Below, one piece after another: positions 44,158-54,965 of a DNA stretch of 62,576 nt. Positions within the stretch are counted from its first letter, which is position 1. Every line of letters begins with the position of its first letter. Below the pieces are notes generated by a model, which saw nothing but the letters and a program-made list of their open reading frames with translations, did no database searches and was not told the origin of the DNA. A program made the translations under genes and the position numbers. The stretch is from CAYXVU01 sp964468725 (GTDB lineage: Bacteria > Acidobacteriota > Blastocatellia > UBA7656). The DNA lies in assembly GCA_964468725.1 (NCBI GenBank), contig CAYXVU010000005.1:1-62576 (forward strand), given 5' to 3'.

Positions 44158-44318
44158 CACACCCTTTGGACGCGCAAGGCAACCTTGACGCGAAAAGGTG
44201 ACGGACAGTTGGCGATCCGCACACATCAACACGAATCCATCAGCATCGTTCAGATGTATTCGAAAAGATTCGGGCAGTTTACGGCAAAGATTCCCCACTC
44301 AGACACCGGCGAGCGGCA

Positions 44319-45866
44319 CTAGGCCGGGCCTTCCATATCACTGGTGACGTGATCGGGTTGGTCGGTCTCCAACTCTTGCCAGATCAGTACGCTCTTCGTC
44401 TCTTTCAACAACAGCGAACCGATGACGAAGGTTGCCGCCGCAACCGCGATGGGATAATACAGCCCTGCGTAAATGTTGCCGGTCTGCGCAACAATGGAAA
44501 GCCCGACCAGTGGTAAGAGCCCGCCGAATACACCATTGCCGATATGATAAGGCAATGACAAAGCGGTGTAGCGAATCTTGGCGGGAAAGGCTTCGACCAA
44601 GTAGGCCGCAATCGGCCCGTAGACCATAGTCACAAAGAGGACTTGAAGAAAAACGAGCGCCGTCAACTTCCAGGTGATTGGATTGCTAATGAAGTCGGCA
44701 AAATCGGCGTAGGGTACTGCTTCGCTTGCGGGTCGCAGTGCGCCGTCAACCTGCGTCTGCGGCGTGAGGGTGATAGCGCCCGTCACTGGATTGGTCTGCG
44801 AAGTCGCAGTCACCACGTTTGAACCGGCGGCGGATTGCATCGCTTGATAGATGGGCAGATAGGAAACGGCGGCCAGCAGACAGCCGAGCATCATAATGCG
44901 CTTGCGACCGAAGCGGTCAGAGAGCGCCCCGAAGAGAACGAAGAACGGCATCCCCAATAACAAGGCGATGGCAATGATGTAATTGGCTGAAGTCTCATTG
45001 ACCGCGAGAATTGTCTTCAAATAAAAGAGCGCGTAAAACTGCCCGGTGTACCACACCACGCCCTGCCCTGCCGTCGCGCCGAACAGGGAAATTAGCACCC
45101 GCTTCAAATTCGGCCACTGAGTGAACGCCTCTTTGAGCGGTTTGGCCGAAATCATCCCCGCCCCTTTGATATGTTGAAAGATGGGCGACTCTTTCATGCG
45201 TAAGCGAATGTAGAGCGAGATGCCGACCAAAAAGATCGAGATCAAAAACGGCAATCGCCACCCCCACCCGTCGAACGCCGCTTTGCTCATCAAATTTTGA
45301 ACGATGAGAATAACCGCCAATGAGATGAACAATCCAAGCGTTGCCGTGATCTGAATGAAACTCGTATAAAATCCGCGCTTGCCATCCGGCACATGCTCGG
45401 CCACATACACCGCTGCGCCGCCATACTCACCGCCCAACGCCAACCCTTGCAGCACGCGAATGACGAGCAACGCAATCGGCGCGGCCAGTCCAATCGTCTC
45501 ATAGGTTGGCAACAATCCGATGAGCGCGGTCGCGCCGCCCATAATCAGCAGTGTGACGAGAAAGGCATATTTGCGCCCAACCAAATCACCGATGCGCCCG
45601 AAAAAGAGTGCGCCGAACGGGCGTACCACGAAGCCGACGGCGAAGGTTGACAGGTAGGCGATCAAGGCGAGCGTCTCGTTGCCGCGCGGATAAAAGAGCG
45701 GCGAAATCACCGTTGCCAGACTGCCGAAGATGTAGAAGTCATACCATTCGATCATCGTGCCAACCGCTGATGCGCCGATTACTTGATTGATTTTGTAATC
45801 GGCAGGCAGTCGGTTCGCAGCCTGGTCTGCCTCAGTTTGGGTATTTACAGAAGAGTCGTGCGCCAT
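44319..45866 (-). CDS. MFS transporter, metabolite:H+ symporter (MHS) type
   Basis: The 515-aa product has about twelve TMs. The MHS signatures are present: GTMIEWYDFYIFGSLATV in TM1, and RPFGALFFGRIGDLVGRKYAF as the loop 2-3 motif. LQGLALGGEYGGAAVYVAEHVP and GALSDRFGRKRIMMLG in the second half complete the pattern. Family members (ProP, KgtP, ShiA) import compatible solutes, organic acids or shikimate with protons. An unusual insert of about 40 residues after TM8 is Thr/Gln-rich. The substrate is unknown. A single-gene unit with SDR/cupin upstream on the same strand. Confidence 0.92.
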   Translation of the reverse strand: MAHDSSVNTQTEADQAANRLPADYKINQVIGASAVGTMIEWYDFYIFGSLATVISPLFYPRGNETLALIAYLSTFAVGFVVRPFGALFFGRIGDLVGRKYAFLVTLLIMGGATALIGLLPTYETIGLAAPIALLVIRVLQGLALGGEYGGAAVYVAEHVPDGKRGFYTSFIQITATLGLFISLAVILIVQNLMSKAAFDGWGWRLPFLISIFLVGISLYIRLRMKESPIFQHIKGAGMISAKPLKEAFTQWPNLKRVLISLFGATAGQGVVWYTGQFYALFYLKTILAVNETSANYIIAIALLLGMPFFVLFGALSDRFGRKRIMMLGCLLAAVSYLPIYQAMQSAAGSNVVTATSQTNPVTGAITLTPQTQVDGALRPASEAVPYADFADFISNPITWKLTALVFLQVLFVTMVYGPIAAYLVEAFPAKIRYTALSLPYHIGNGVFGGLLPLVGLSIVAQTGNIYAGLYYPIAVAAATFVIGSLLLKETKSVLIWQELETDQPDHVTSDMEGPA

Positions 45867-46052
45867 CGTTTCGTAGTTCCTCAGTGCGGATTGGATTTGC
45901 GTGGAGAGTCAGTATGCCACGAAGCGCGCGCGAGGCGAAGCGGTTACGACGATGTGGCCAGTGCAAGAAGGGGGCGAAGGTTGAGAATTTCTCGTCCGCT
46001 TTTTTACTCGGGCGGCAAAAGTATCATCTCCCTGCGCCGCCCGCAGAGCGCC

Positions 46053-46844
46053 TCAAAGCAGCGAGCGAATCCAGCCACCATCTACGGCGATAGAGCTGCC
46101 GGTGATGTAGCTGGCGCGTTCCGACACCAAAAAAGCGGCCAGCGCCGCAAACTCGCGCGGCTCGCCAAGTCGTCGCATGGGGATTTCCGCTTCCCATCGG
46201 GTTCGCACTTCGGCGACGGGGATTGCTTCTCGCGCAGCGATGGTCTCTGCCAATTGCTCAACGCGCTCGGTACGCGTATAGCCCGGAAGGATATTGTTGA
46301 CGGTGATGCCAAAGGCGGCAACTTCATCGGCCAGCGTGCGCGCAAAGCCTGTCACTGCCGCGCGCAAGCTGTTGGACAACATCAGATTCGCAACCGGTTG
46401 TTTGGCGGCAATCGAAGTGATATTGAGGAGTCGCCCCCAGCCGCGCGCCTTCATATCGGGCAGCACCAATCGAGTCACTTCCAGCACGCTGGTCAGCAAC
46501 AGGCGCGTGGCTGCTTCCCAGTCTTCGCGGCTGAGGGTGTCGAAGGTTCCGGCAGGCGGGCCGCCGACGTTGGTAACGACAATTTCGATATGCCCGAAGC
46601 GTTCGCGTCCGGCGGCCACGACGCGCTCGACATCTGCCGGAACGGAGAGGTCGGCGACGACGGGAAGGAGCGCAACTCCGCTCTGTTGTCGAATCGCTTC
46701 GCAGGCCTGCTGAAGCGAGGCTTCGCCACGTGCGCATAAGATGAGGGAGGCACCTTCGGCAGCCAACTCTTCGGCGACCGCGCGTCCGAGTCCTCGACTA
46801 GCTGCTGCAACCAACGCAACGCGATCTTTTAATCCCAAATCCAT
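46053..46844 (-). CDS. Divergent short-chain dehydrogenase/reductase-like protein
   Basis: The 263-aa product has a Rossmann fold: ALVAAASRGLGRAVAEELAAEGA in place of the TGxxxGxG motif, then VTNVGGPPAG. The catalytic YXXXK is missing: the equivalent segment reads LSNSLRAAV, giving Ser and Arg where Tyr and Lys belong. C-terminal SDR features remain (VNNILPGYTRT, GSSIAVDGGW). This matches the BKR-like SDR-like subgroup known to lack a canonical tetrad, so enzymatic activity is uncertain. It begins 2 bp after the cupin gene stops. Confidence 0.88.
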   Translation of the reverse strand: MDLGLKDRVALVAAASRGLGRAVAEELAAEGASLILCARGEASLQQACEAIRQQSGVALLPVVADLSVPADVERVVAAGRERFGHIEIVVTNVGGPPAGTFDTLSREDWEAATRLLLTSVLEVTRLVLPDMKARGWGRLLNITSIAAKQPVANLMLSNSLRAAVTGFARTLADEVAAFGITVNNILPGYTRTERVEQLAETIAAREAIPVAEVRTRWEAEIPMRRLGEPREFAALAAFLVSERASYITGSSIAVDGGWIRSLL

Positions 46845-46846
46845 AC

Positions 46847-47221
46847 CTATTTCTGCCGCAAATAATCATCGGTCTTGTCCAACCAGTCTTGTCTGGGCGG
46901 GCTGAAAATATCAACATCGAGCGTGTCTTCAAGGGCTTCGGCCTTGTGCGGCACATTGGAGGGAATGTGCAAGACTTCTCCGGCGCGCACGATGATCTCT
47001 TCAGCCTCATCTGCGCCAATCCAGAAACGCAGTGCGCCCTCGAGGATATAGGTGACCTGTTCGTTTTCGTGCGCGTGCTTCGGCACGATGCAGCCTTTTC
47101 GCAGATAGACATGGGCAAGCATCACACGGTCGCCGGTAATCAAGCGCCGCTCCAAGACATCCGAGAGGCGCTCTTTGGGCAGCTCATCCCAACGGTAAAA
47201 GGTAGCTTCATTCTTTTGCAT
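46847..47221 (-). CDS. Cupin domain protein
   Basis: The 124-aa product starts at the ATG at 47221, after TGAGGAGAT. The cupin motif 1 is PKHAHENEQVTYILEGALRFWIG with His and Glu metal ligands; motif 2 is VLHIPSNVPHKAEALED. Single-domain cupins bind a metal and catalyse or sense small molecules; the substrate is unknown. It is the first gene of a tight cupin-SDR pair. Confidence 0.88.
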   Translation of the reverse strand: MQKNEATFYRWDELPKERLSDVLERRLITGDRVMLAHVYLRKGCIVPKHAHENEQVTYILEGALRFWIGADEAEEIIVRAGEVLHIPSNVPHKAEALEDTLDVDIFSPPRQDWLDKTDDYLRQK

Positions 47222-47409
47222 CTTTATCTCCTCAAAAATGAATCACGATAACGGTTCGCCGTTGCCTGCCCTGCGGAAGGAAGCTCTCGGCGCTCTCTCT
47301 GCGTCCTCGGCGGCAAAGAAGGTGGCGCTCACCTTCAAGGACGAACGGTTAGGGCTACCTTCCCTCAAGTCTGTGAGACTGGCTCCATCCAGCTTCGTTG
47401 AGTGCATCA

Positions 47410-48012
47410 TTACCGGTCGTGCGGCTTACGAGCAACGTACCACCCGAAGCGTTGTCTGAGGTGGCTCGCGGCCACCATTTGAAATCCGCAATCGCCAAGC
47501 GCGGTGATAAACTGTTGATGGTCGAACCGATCTTCGAGCGGATGTTCAAACAATCTTTTGAGAAGCGGATGGAAGAGCAGCTTGCGTAGTGCTTCTTCAG
47601 CATAGAATCGGCCTCCGGGCTTGAGGACGCGAAACACCTCTCGAAGTCCGTCCCGCCAGTTGGGAACGTGATGTAAGATACCAAAATCGAAAACTGCGTC
47701 ATAGCCCGCATCGCGCACAGCCATCGTCGTCACATCGCCTACCCACAAGTGTACCCGCTCTGCCTGTTCCGACAGCCGGTGACGCGCTAACTCGACCATG
47801 CGCGGATCCAAATCAAAGGAGTGAACTTGCTCAGCCCTAAAGCTGTCCAAAACAAGTTGGGTTCCGACTCCGCGCCCGCAGCCGATTTCTAACGCCATCC
47901 CGCCGACCATTTGTCCCCCCATCGCCAGCAATCTTCGAGTTTCGAAGTAGCGTTGCACAGCGGCTCGGATGGGGTTGTTCATCAGAGCTTTTTCCAATCG
48001 GTTTAACCGCAT
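47410..48012 (-). CDS. Class I SAM-dependent methyltransferase
   Basis: The 200-aa product starts at the ATG at 48012, after AGGAGGGAT. The SAM-binding loop is LEIGCGRGVGTQLVL, followed by SFDLDPRMVELARHRL, VGDVTTMAVRDAGYDAVFDFGILHHVPNW and VLKPGGRFYAEE. This is the common methyltransferase fold of the type acting on small molecules or lipids. The acceptor is unknown. It starts 85 bp after the end of typA on the same strand. Confidence 0.9.
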   Translation of the reverse strand: MRLNRLEKALMNNPIRAAVQRYFETRRLLAMGGQMVGGMALEIGCGRGVGTQLVLDSFRAEQVHSFDLDPRMVELARHRLSEQAERVHLWVGDVTTMAVRDAGYDAVFDFGILHHVPNWRDGLREVFRVLKPGGRFYAEEALRKLLFHPLLKRLFEHPLEDRFDHQQFITALGDCGFQMVAASHLRQRFGWYVARKPHDR

Positions 48013-48097
48013 CTATCCCTCCTGCCTCTATCCTCTTCTCCCTCAAGTGCGGCAAACTCAAGGTCAGCGATTTGCCAACGTCGCGCCCCTTGCCAAA

Positions 48098-49915
<1,818 letters not shown>

Positions 49916-50020
49916 ATGTCCTCCCAAAAGCCGATACAGTAAACTGACAATATAGCAAAGCCTTTGCGCGTGTGTCAGGCAGTCAAAGAACGACGCGCGC
50001 GATGAAGGAGCTTCACCGAC

Positions 50021-50605
50021 ATGGAAAGGTTCGCTATTCAGCGTCACGGCACCTACCTCTACGCGCAAGCGTGGCAGAAGATCATTCTTGCTCTATCGCT
50101 GTTATGGATGATAATCGGCGGAGGGGTGGCCTTCGTGGTTGTGCGGTTTTTCCATCATCCGATCATTGCCGCGATCATTGTCTTGATCGCACTGGCCGTC
50201 CTTATAGCCGTATGGGTCGCCTACCAATCTGCGCTCTGGACGTTCAAACGCGAAGCGCAACAATCGGTCATCATCAGCACGGAAGGCATGCGCGAAATGA
50301 GCGAGGGACGCGAGCGCTCCTTCATCCCTTGGGAAGGGGTGACGGAGATCGAATTGGCGGCGGCGCTGCCTGCCGGGTCGAGCCTGCGGGTACGGAGCAA
50401 CTTTTCCGAGATCGCCTTTTCGAATGTTGATCTGGTGGTCACGCCGCAGATGAGTTTGCGGCAGATGCATGCCTCGCTTGCGCAAACAGACCCCTTTCGG
50501 GAGTTGCTTCAAGAATTGCGCCAACAGGCTCCACAGGCGCGACTGACCTTGAATCGTTTGGCGAAACGGCGAATGAAAAAGAACGATCAACTTGAATGGC
50601 TCTAA
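50021..50605 (+). CDS. YcxB-like two-TM membrane protein
   Basis: The 194-aa product starts at the ATG at 50021 after AAGGAG. Two TM segments lie at about 20-42 and 47-68 (LALSLLWMIIGGGVAFVVV, IIAAIIVLIALAVLIAVWV). They are followed by a PH/YcxB-like beta domain (SVIISTEGMREMSEGRERSFIPWEGVTEIE) and a helical, basic tail. YcxB domains are uncharacterised. It is divergent from typA. The 255-bp spacer to the CHAD gene holds nothing I recognise. Confidence 0.7.
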   Translation: MERFAIQRHGTYLYAQAWQKIILALSLLWMIIGGGVAFVVVRFFHHPIIAAIIVLIALAVLIAVWVAYQSALWTFKREAQQSVIISTEGMREMSEGRERSFIPWEGVTEIELAAALPAGSSLRVRSNFSEIAFSNVDLVVTPQMSLRQMHASLAQTDPFRELLQELRQQAPQARLTLNRLAKRRMKKNDQLEWL

Positions 50606-50860
50606 CGCCTTGCATGGTTGCGGCAGCCTGCGCCGCGTCGTGTTACTAAACCGTTTCATCCGTGTTACAAAATCGAAAATTCTTCCGCCTACGATTAGCT
50701 GTCAGACATGCCATTTGCCCATTCAAAATCAACTCGGTAATCTTTGACCTTCCCCTATCAGAGGGGATGCGGAGCAAGACTCCGCTGGCTGATTCCCTCG
50801 CAGAAGCTCAGCGAGCGAGCCATCATCAACAGATGAAATTTTATGGGTAAAGGATCATTA

Positions 50861-51931
50861 ATGAGTGCCGAAGGAACGGCGCAACCTGTCAAAACGGCGA
50901 AACGGTCTCGACCACCAGCCCGGCAGCGCAGCGCCCCATCCGCCCCGCAACCGCGCGCCTTACGAGACATCGTTACCGATCAGGTCGCCGCGCTTTGTGC
51001 CTACCATCAAACGACATGCGAAAGCGACGCCCCGGAAGGCATTCACAAGATGCGCGTAACGACCCGCCGACTGCAAGCCTCTCTCGACTTGCTACAAAGC
51101 GGCGACTCGGTCAAGGCCATCCGCAAATTGAAACGCCGACTGCGAAAATGGCGTCGCAAACTTTCGCAGGTACGCAACTATGATGTCTTTCTGGAGTTGA
51201 TCGAAAAAGAGGCAGCCCATTTGCGCCCTCTGCAAAAAGAGCGGTTCGAATTATTGCGCGGCGTGCTTCGTGAGCGTCGCGCAGCCATTGCCACTGAGGT
51301 CACCGTCTATCTGGAAACGCTCAAGGTTCGCGTCATTGCCAACCGACTTGGGTTGCCAGCCGACGCGGGACAAGCGGGGGCGGGTGAAAGCGCGCCAACG
51401 AGTGGCGACGAGAGCGTTGCTGACCGGCTGTTTGCCGAACCGCTCATTGCCGCGCGCGCTGCCGAGCGTATCGAACAACGGCTGGCAGAATTTCTTGAAC
51501 TGGCCGCCCAATCACAGCCGACGACCAACCCTACGGAGTTGCATCAGCTTCGCATTGCTGCCAAACGGCTGCGGTATCTGTTTGAGATTGTCGCGGAGAT
51601 GGGGTTTGGTCCGGCCAAAGGCGCTCTCAGTTGGCTGCGCTCGTTACAAGACCGCATCGGCGATTGGCACGACTTGGAGTCTATTGAAGAAGAGATCATC
51701 GCCCTTGCCATCCATCACGATTTCGTCAAAGCGCATCTGGCGGAGACTGCGCAGATGTTGCAAGCCGCCGCTCATCTGCAAAACAAGAAGGTGCGGTTGG
51801 TGGCGCGACTCTTCCCGGTCAAACCGCCGCCCACCATCGTGACGGCGGCGCAACGGTTCATCAAAGCTCTGCGTTGCAAAGCCGAATGGCAAAATCAAAA
51901 AGCCGCCCCTGCTCCAGCAGAGACGGCTTAA
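50861..51931 (+). CDS. CHAD domain protein
   Basis: The 356-aa product is taken from the ATG at 50861 after AAGGA; an ATG 6 codons upstream is possible. A Pro/Arg/Ala-rich N-terminal segment precedes the CHAD core: GIHKMRVTTRRLQASLDLLQ with the conserved His and Arg, RKLKRRLRKWRRKLSQVRNYDVFL, and the second half ELHQLRIAAKRLRYLFEIV and LQDRIGDWHDLESIE. CHAD domains are basic helical bundles that bind inorganic polyphosphate. No CYTH or polyphosphate enzyme is nearby. Its 3' end doubles as the terminator of the opposing nuo operon. Confidence 0.93.
   Translation: MSAEGTAQPVKTAKRSRPPARQRSAPSAPQPRALRDIVTDQVAALCAYHQTTCESDAPEGIHKMRVTTRRLQASLDLLQSGDSVKAIRKLKRRLRKWRRKLSQVRNYDVFLELIEKEAAHLRPLQKERFELLRGVLRERRAAIATEVTVYLETLKVRVIANRLGLPADAGQAGAGESAPTSGDESVADRLFAEPLIAARAAERIEQRLAEFLELAAQSQPTTNPTELHQLRIAAKRLRYLFEIVAEMGFGPAKGALSWLRSLQDRIGDWHDLESIEEEIIALAIHHDFVKAHLAETAQMLQAAAHLQNKKVRLVARLFPVKPPPTIVTAAQRFIKALRCKAEWQNQKAAPAPAETA
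51897..51930 (-). terminator. Rho-independent terminator of the nuo/ferredoxin operon
   Basis: On the minus strand AAGCCG (51930-51924 region) pairs with CGGCTT, then TTTTT follows at 51901-51897. An inner stem, CTGCTGGAGCAG, tightens the hairpin. It lies 22 bp after the second ferredoxin stop and inside the last codons of the convergent CHAD gene. Confidence 0.75.
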
Positions 51932-51952
51932 ATTCCGAACTGTCCGCTTTGG

Positions 51953-52195
51953 TTAGCGTCTAAAGAAGTCCGCGTTCTTCGCAATAAAGCCCTGCCATTT
52001 GGGCGGAACGTCGGCTTCGAAAAAGATGGCGGACACGGGACAAACCGGTTCGCAGGCGGCGCAATCCGTGCAGGTGGAAGGATCAATATACATCTGCTCC
52101 TCGCTTGGCCCGCCCTGTATGCAATCAACCGGGCAGACATCCACGCACGCCAATTCTTTCGTCCCGATACAGGGTTCGCAGATCACAAATGCCAA
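51953..52195 (-). CDS. 7Fe/8Fe ferredoxin, copy 2
   Basis: The 80-aa product is best started at TTG (52195), because AAGGGGGAA sits 8 nt upstream and the protein then begins (M)AFVICEPCIGTKE, as in homologous ferredoxins. Two clusters are visible: C-CIGTKELACVDVCPVDCI and CTDCAACEPVCPVSAI. The C-terminal helix PPKWQGFIAKNADFF is typical of the Thermus/Azotobacter 7Fe type. It would carry electrons in the cytoplasm. It follows copy 1 by 21 bp and ends the nuo cluster. Confidence 0.93.
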   Translation of the reverse strand: MAFVICEPCIGTKELACVDVCPVDCIQGGPSEEQMYIDPSTCTDCAACEPVCPVSAIFFEADVPPKWQGFIAKNADFFRR

Positions 52196-52216
52196 GCTGT
52201 TCCCCCTTTGCAACCG

Positions 52217-52474
52217 TTATTTGTAGTAGTCAGCATTCATCTGCGTGAAATGCCGCCATTGCTCCGGCAGATCGTCTTCAGTGAAGATCGCCTGCACCGG
52301 GCAAGCCGGTTCGCACGCGCCGCAATCAATGCATTCATCCGGGTGAATATAGAGCATCTCTGCCGCCTCGAACGCCTCTTCGTCTTTGCGTGGGTGGATG
52401 CAATCAACCGGGCAAACGTCAACGCAAGCCGTGTCTTTAGTCCCAATGCAGGGTTCAGCAATCACGTATGTCAT
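52217..52474 (-). CDS. 7Fe/8Fe ferredoxin, copy 1
   Basis: The 85-aa product starts at the ATG at 52474 (MTYVIAEPCIGTKD); the upstream open frame lacks homology. Cys patterns are CIGTKDTACVDVCPVDCI and CIDCGACEPACPVQAI, followed by DLPEQWRHFTQMNADYY, very close to the 7Fe ferredoxin of Thermus. A longer loop (PRKDEEAFEAAEM) sits between the clusters, unlike copy 2. It is 117 bp downstream of nuoI on the same strand, so it may exchange electrons with complex I or use the same transcript. Confidence 0.93.
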   Translation of the reverse strand: MTYVIAEPCIGTKDTACVDVCPVDCIHPRKDEEAFEAAEMLYIHPDECIDCGACEPACPVQAIFTEDDLPEQWRHFTQMNADYYK

Positions 52475-52591
52475 CGAAAACCTGTGCCTCCTTTCAGATT
52501 GGTTACAACTAAGGATGATTACTGCTAAGTGCGCCTCTAATTTCGCCGATTTAATCTCAAGAGTCAATAGCCAAAACAAGGCCAAAAGCCC

Positions 52592-53245
52592 TCATTTTTC
52601 GTTCGGGTCGAAGGTGATATGCGGGATCATTTCGGTCTCTTCTTTCAAGGTGACTCGTCCCGCCATTTTCTTCACCAACCGCTCTTTGGGCACGAAGGCG
52701 AGGGTGCTGTCTACGAGTTTGGCATTCGGGCGATAGCCCAAACCGAACTCGGCCAACTCCGGTCGGCGCATCAGCCGCTCAATGCCCCACATCGTTTCGT
52801 CGCGCGAGTAGGCGCAAATCTCCGTTTCGCGGCTCATGATGATCGCCTCTTCCGGGCACGCATCCACGCAGAAGCCGCAAAAGACGCAGCGCAACATGTC
52901 AATCTCAAAACGCTTGGGATACTTTTCAATCAACGGGTCAGGATGTTCGCCCGGCTCGATGTAAATGCAATCGGCGGGGCAGGCCGTCGCGCACATATAA
53001 CAAGCGACGCAACGCGGACTGCCATCTTCGCGCGCCGTCAAGATGTGAGCGCCGCGATAGCGTTCCGAATAGGCGCGGCGCTCTTCCGGATAGTTAATCG
53101 TCGCTTCGACTTTGCCGGTCACGTTTTCCACCATGCGGCCAAAGGTCACGCCCAATCCGCGCAATGGGCTGAGAATCTCTTTCGCCAAAGAGGTCTCCTT
53201 GGCGGCGATGTCGGCTACATTGATGGTCTTTGCTGGTTTCTTCAT
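52592..53245 (-). CDS. nuoI: NADH-quinone oxidoreductase subunit I
   Basis: The 217-aa product carries the two 4Fe-4S motifs (N6a/N6b): CVACYMCATACPADCI and CVFCGFCVDACPEEAI. It has the N-terminal helix region (SPLRGLGVTFGRMVENVTG) and the YPEERR motif. NuoI links the peripheral arm to the quinone site next to NuoB. Unlike the usual order, nuoH is missing between nuoG and nuoI: only a 74-bp spacer with a heptamer repeat separates them. The long C-terminal extension (about 40 residues past the second cluster) is within family variation. Confidence 0.96.
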   Translation of the reverse strand: MKKPAKTINVADIAAKETSLAKEILSPLRGLGVTFGRMVENVTGKVEATINYPEERRAYSERYRGAHILTAREDGSPRCVACYMCATACPADCIYIEPGEHPDPLIEKYPKRFEIDMLRCVFCGFCVDACPEEAIIMSRETEICAYSRDETMWGIERLMRRPELAEFGLGYRPNAKLVDSTLAFVPKERLVKKMAGRVTLKEETEMIPHITFDPNEK

Positions 53246-53249
53246 AGCT

Positions 53250-53277
53250 GTCCGTTGTCCGTTGTCCGTCGTTTGTC
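53250..53277. repeat. Heptanucleotide repeat between nuoG and nuoI
   Basis: Four 7-bp units: GTCCGTT GTCCGTT GTCCGTC GTTTGTC. The unit sequence differs from the AGGTCGA family, but the 7-bp period is the same. It sits directly upstream of the nuoI ATG, where nuoH would normally be. Confidence 0.6.
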
Positions 53278-53319
53278 GTCGCCACTGCTTGGCAACGCCC
53301 TGCGGGCGACGGACAGATT

Positions 53320-54936
53320 TTACGAAGCCGCAAGCACGCCGGGCAGCAAAGTCTGCTGCGGCGTGATGCCCTGAAAGGCTGCGACCTGTTCCGTCATACT
53401 GGCAAACACGTCGTCGAGCGATAAAAACAGGCGACTATCGCCGCTCGCATACAGCAATGACGCGAAGATTTCCCACGCCGGTAACCCATCGCCTTCAGCC
53501 AAAACGGCGCGACCGGCATACTGCACGCGGCCTTGATAATTGGTATAGGTTCCGGCCTCTTCCGTCCATTGCGTGATGGGCAAAACCGCGCTCGCTTGAT
53601 TTTGCCATTCGGCTTTACAGGCAGTCAGCACAACCGAGTATTCGAGTGCGCCGACCAGTTCGGCGATGCGCGCTTCTCTCTCTTCATCATCCGGGCGGGC
53701 AACCAACGGCTTGAGGTACAAAATCACGCCCGCTTTCAGTCTGCCCGCGCGCGCCGATTCGATGGCTCCCTTGACGCCCTGCAAACTCTCGCTTTGCAAT
53801 CCAAACTTGATTGCGCCCATCGTATTCGGCGTCTTATCCAAGCGGCGCAGCAGATGGTCTTCTTGCTGGCTGACGGTTTGATCTTCGGCAGCCAGTCGAA
53901 ATTCGAATTGCGTAGTGCCGATCTGTTCGGCAAGGTAACGTTTGAACAGATACAAGGCTTCGTTGGTGGCCGAAGAAGAGGCAAAGCCCAACACCGAATT
54001 GGCTCCATCACGCGCTGCGATCTCTTTCAACGAAGCGTTAATGGCGCGCGTCGCATCCTCCCACTTCACGGGGGCTTGCATCCCATCACGCCCTTTGAGC
54101 AAAGGCCGCGCGATGCGCTCACCCTGCGCAAGCTGGTGAAAACTCAGCCGCCCTTCATCGCATAGCCAACTCTTATTCACTTCCACATTGCGACGCGGGA
54201 TGACGCGGTAGAGGTTGCCATCGCGGTGATCGACGCGGACATTACAGCCGGTTGAACAACCTGTGCAGATCGAATCCGTGTTATTGAGAAACCAGACGCG
54301 CGCTTTGAAGCGAAAATCGCGCGAGGTGAGCGCCCCGACCGGGCAGATGTCCACGACGTTGCCGGAGTAAGGAGTTGCAAGCGGGCGATCTTCGAACGTG
54401 CCGATGGCGACGTGATCGCCGCGCCCGAAAAATTGCATCTCGCCGGTTCCGGCCACGTCATCACAGAAGCGTATGCACCGCGAACAGAGCACACAACGCT
54501 CTTGATCGAGTACGACCATCGCGCCGAGATCAACAACTTTGCGCTTGCGCACCTTCAGGTCGAGGGGCATGGAACTGGTGTGCAGTCCGTAGACCATATA
54601 GTAATCCTGCAAGCGACACTCGCCCGCTTGGTCGCACACCGGACAATCCACCGGGTGATTGACCAGTAAAAACTCCATCACGCCGCGCACCGCTTCTTTG
54701 ACGCGCTCGTTGTTCGAGCGCACCACCATGCCTTCGCTGACGACGGTGGCACAAGAAGGCGTGAGTTTGGGCATCTTTTCGACTTCGACCAGACACATGC
54801 GACAATTGCCGTCAATCGCCAGATCGGGATGGTAGCAATAGTGTGGGATGGTGATGCCATGATCCATCGCCGCTTGAATGATGGTCTGACCGGGTTGGGC
54901 TTCCAATTCTTGATCGTTGAGTATGAATTTCGGCAT
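53320..54936 (-). CDS. nuoG: NADH-quinone oxidoreductase subunit G
   Basis: The 538-aa product is shorter than E. coli NuoG (about 900 aa). It has the 2Fe-2S ferredoxin domain (CYHPDLAIDGNCRMCLVEVE), a His-Cys3 cluster (HPVDCPVCDQAGEC), two 4Fe-4S sites (CVLCSRCIRFC, with DICPVGAL), and the N7-like motif CTGCSTGCNV with the later WLCDEGR. The molybdopterin-like domain that follows is reduced to about 240 residues. It is a peripheral-arm electron-transfer subunit. The ATG at 54936 follows AGGAA, 29 bp after hicA. Confidence 0.95.
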   Translation of the reverse strand: MPKFILNDQELEAQPGQTIIQAAMDHGITIPHYCYHPDLAIDGNCRMCLVEVEKMPKLTPSCATVVSEGMVVRSNNERVKEAVRGVMEFLLVNHPVDCPVCDQAGECRLQDYYMVYGLHTSSMPLDLKVRKRKVVDLGAMVVLDQERCVLCSRCIRFCDDVAGTGEMQFFGRGDHVAIGTFEDRPLATPYSGNVVDICPVGALTSRDFRFKARVWFLNNTDSICTGCSTGCNVRVDHRDGNLYRVIPRRNVEVNKSWLCDEGRLSFHQLAQGERIARPLLKGRDGMQAPVKWEDATRAINASLKEIAARDGANSVLGFASSSATNEALYLFKRYLAEQIGTTQFEFRLAAEDQTVSQQEDHLLRRLDKTPNTMGAIKFGLQSESLQGVKGAIESARAGRLKAGVILYLKPLVARPDDEEREARIAELVGALEYSVVLTACKAEWQNQASAVLPITQWTEEAGTYTNYQGRVQYAGRAVLAEGDGLPAWEIFASLLYASGDSRLFLSLDDVFASMTEQVAAFQGITPQQTLLPGVLAAS

Positions 54937-54965
54937 CGCAATTCCTGGTTCGGTTGATCTCCGTT

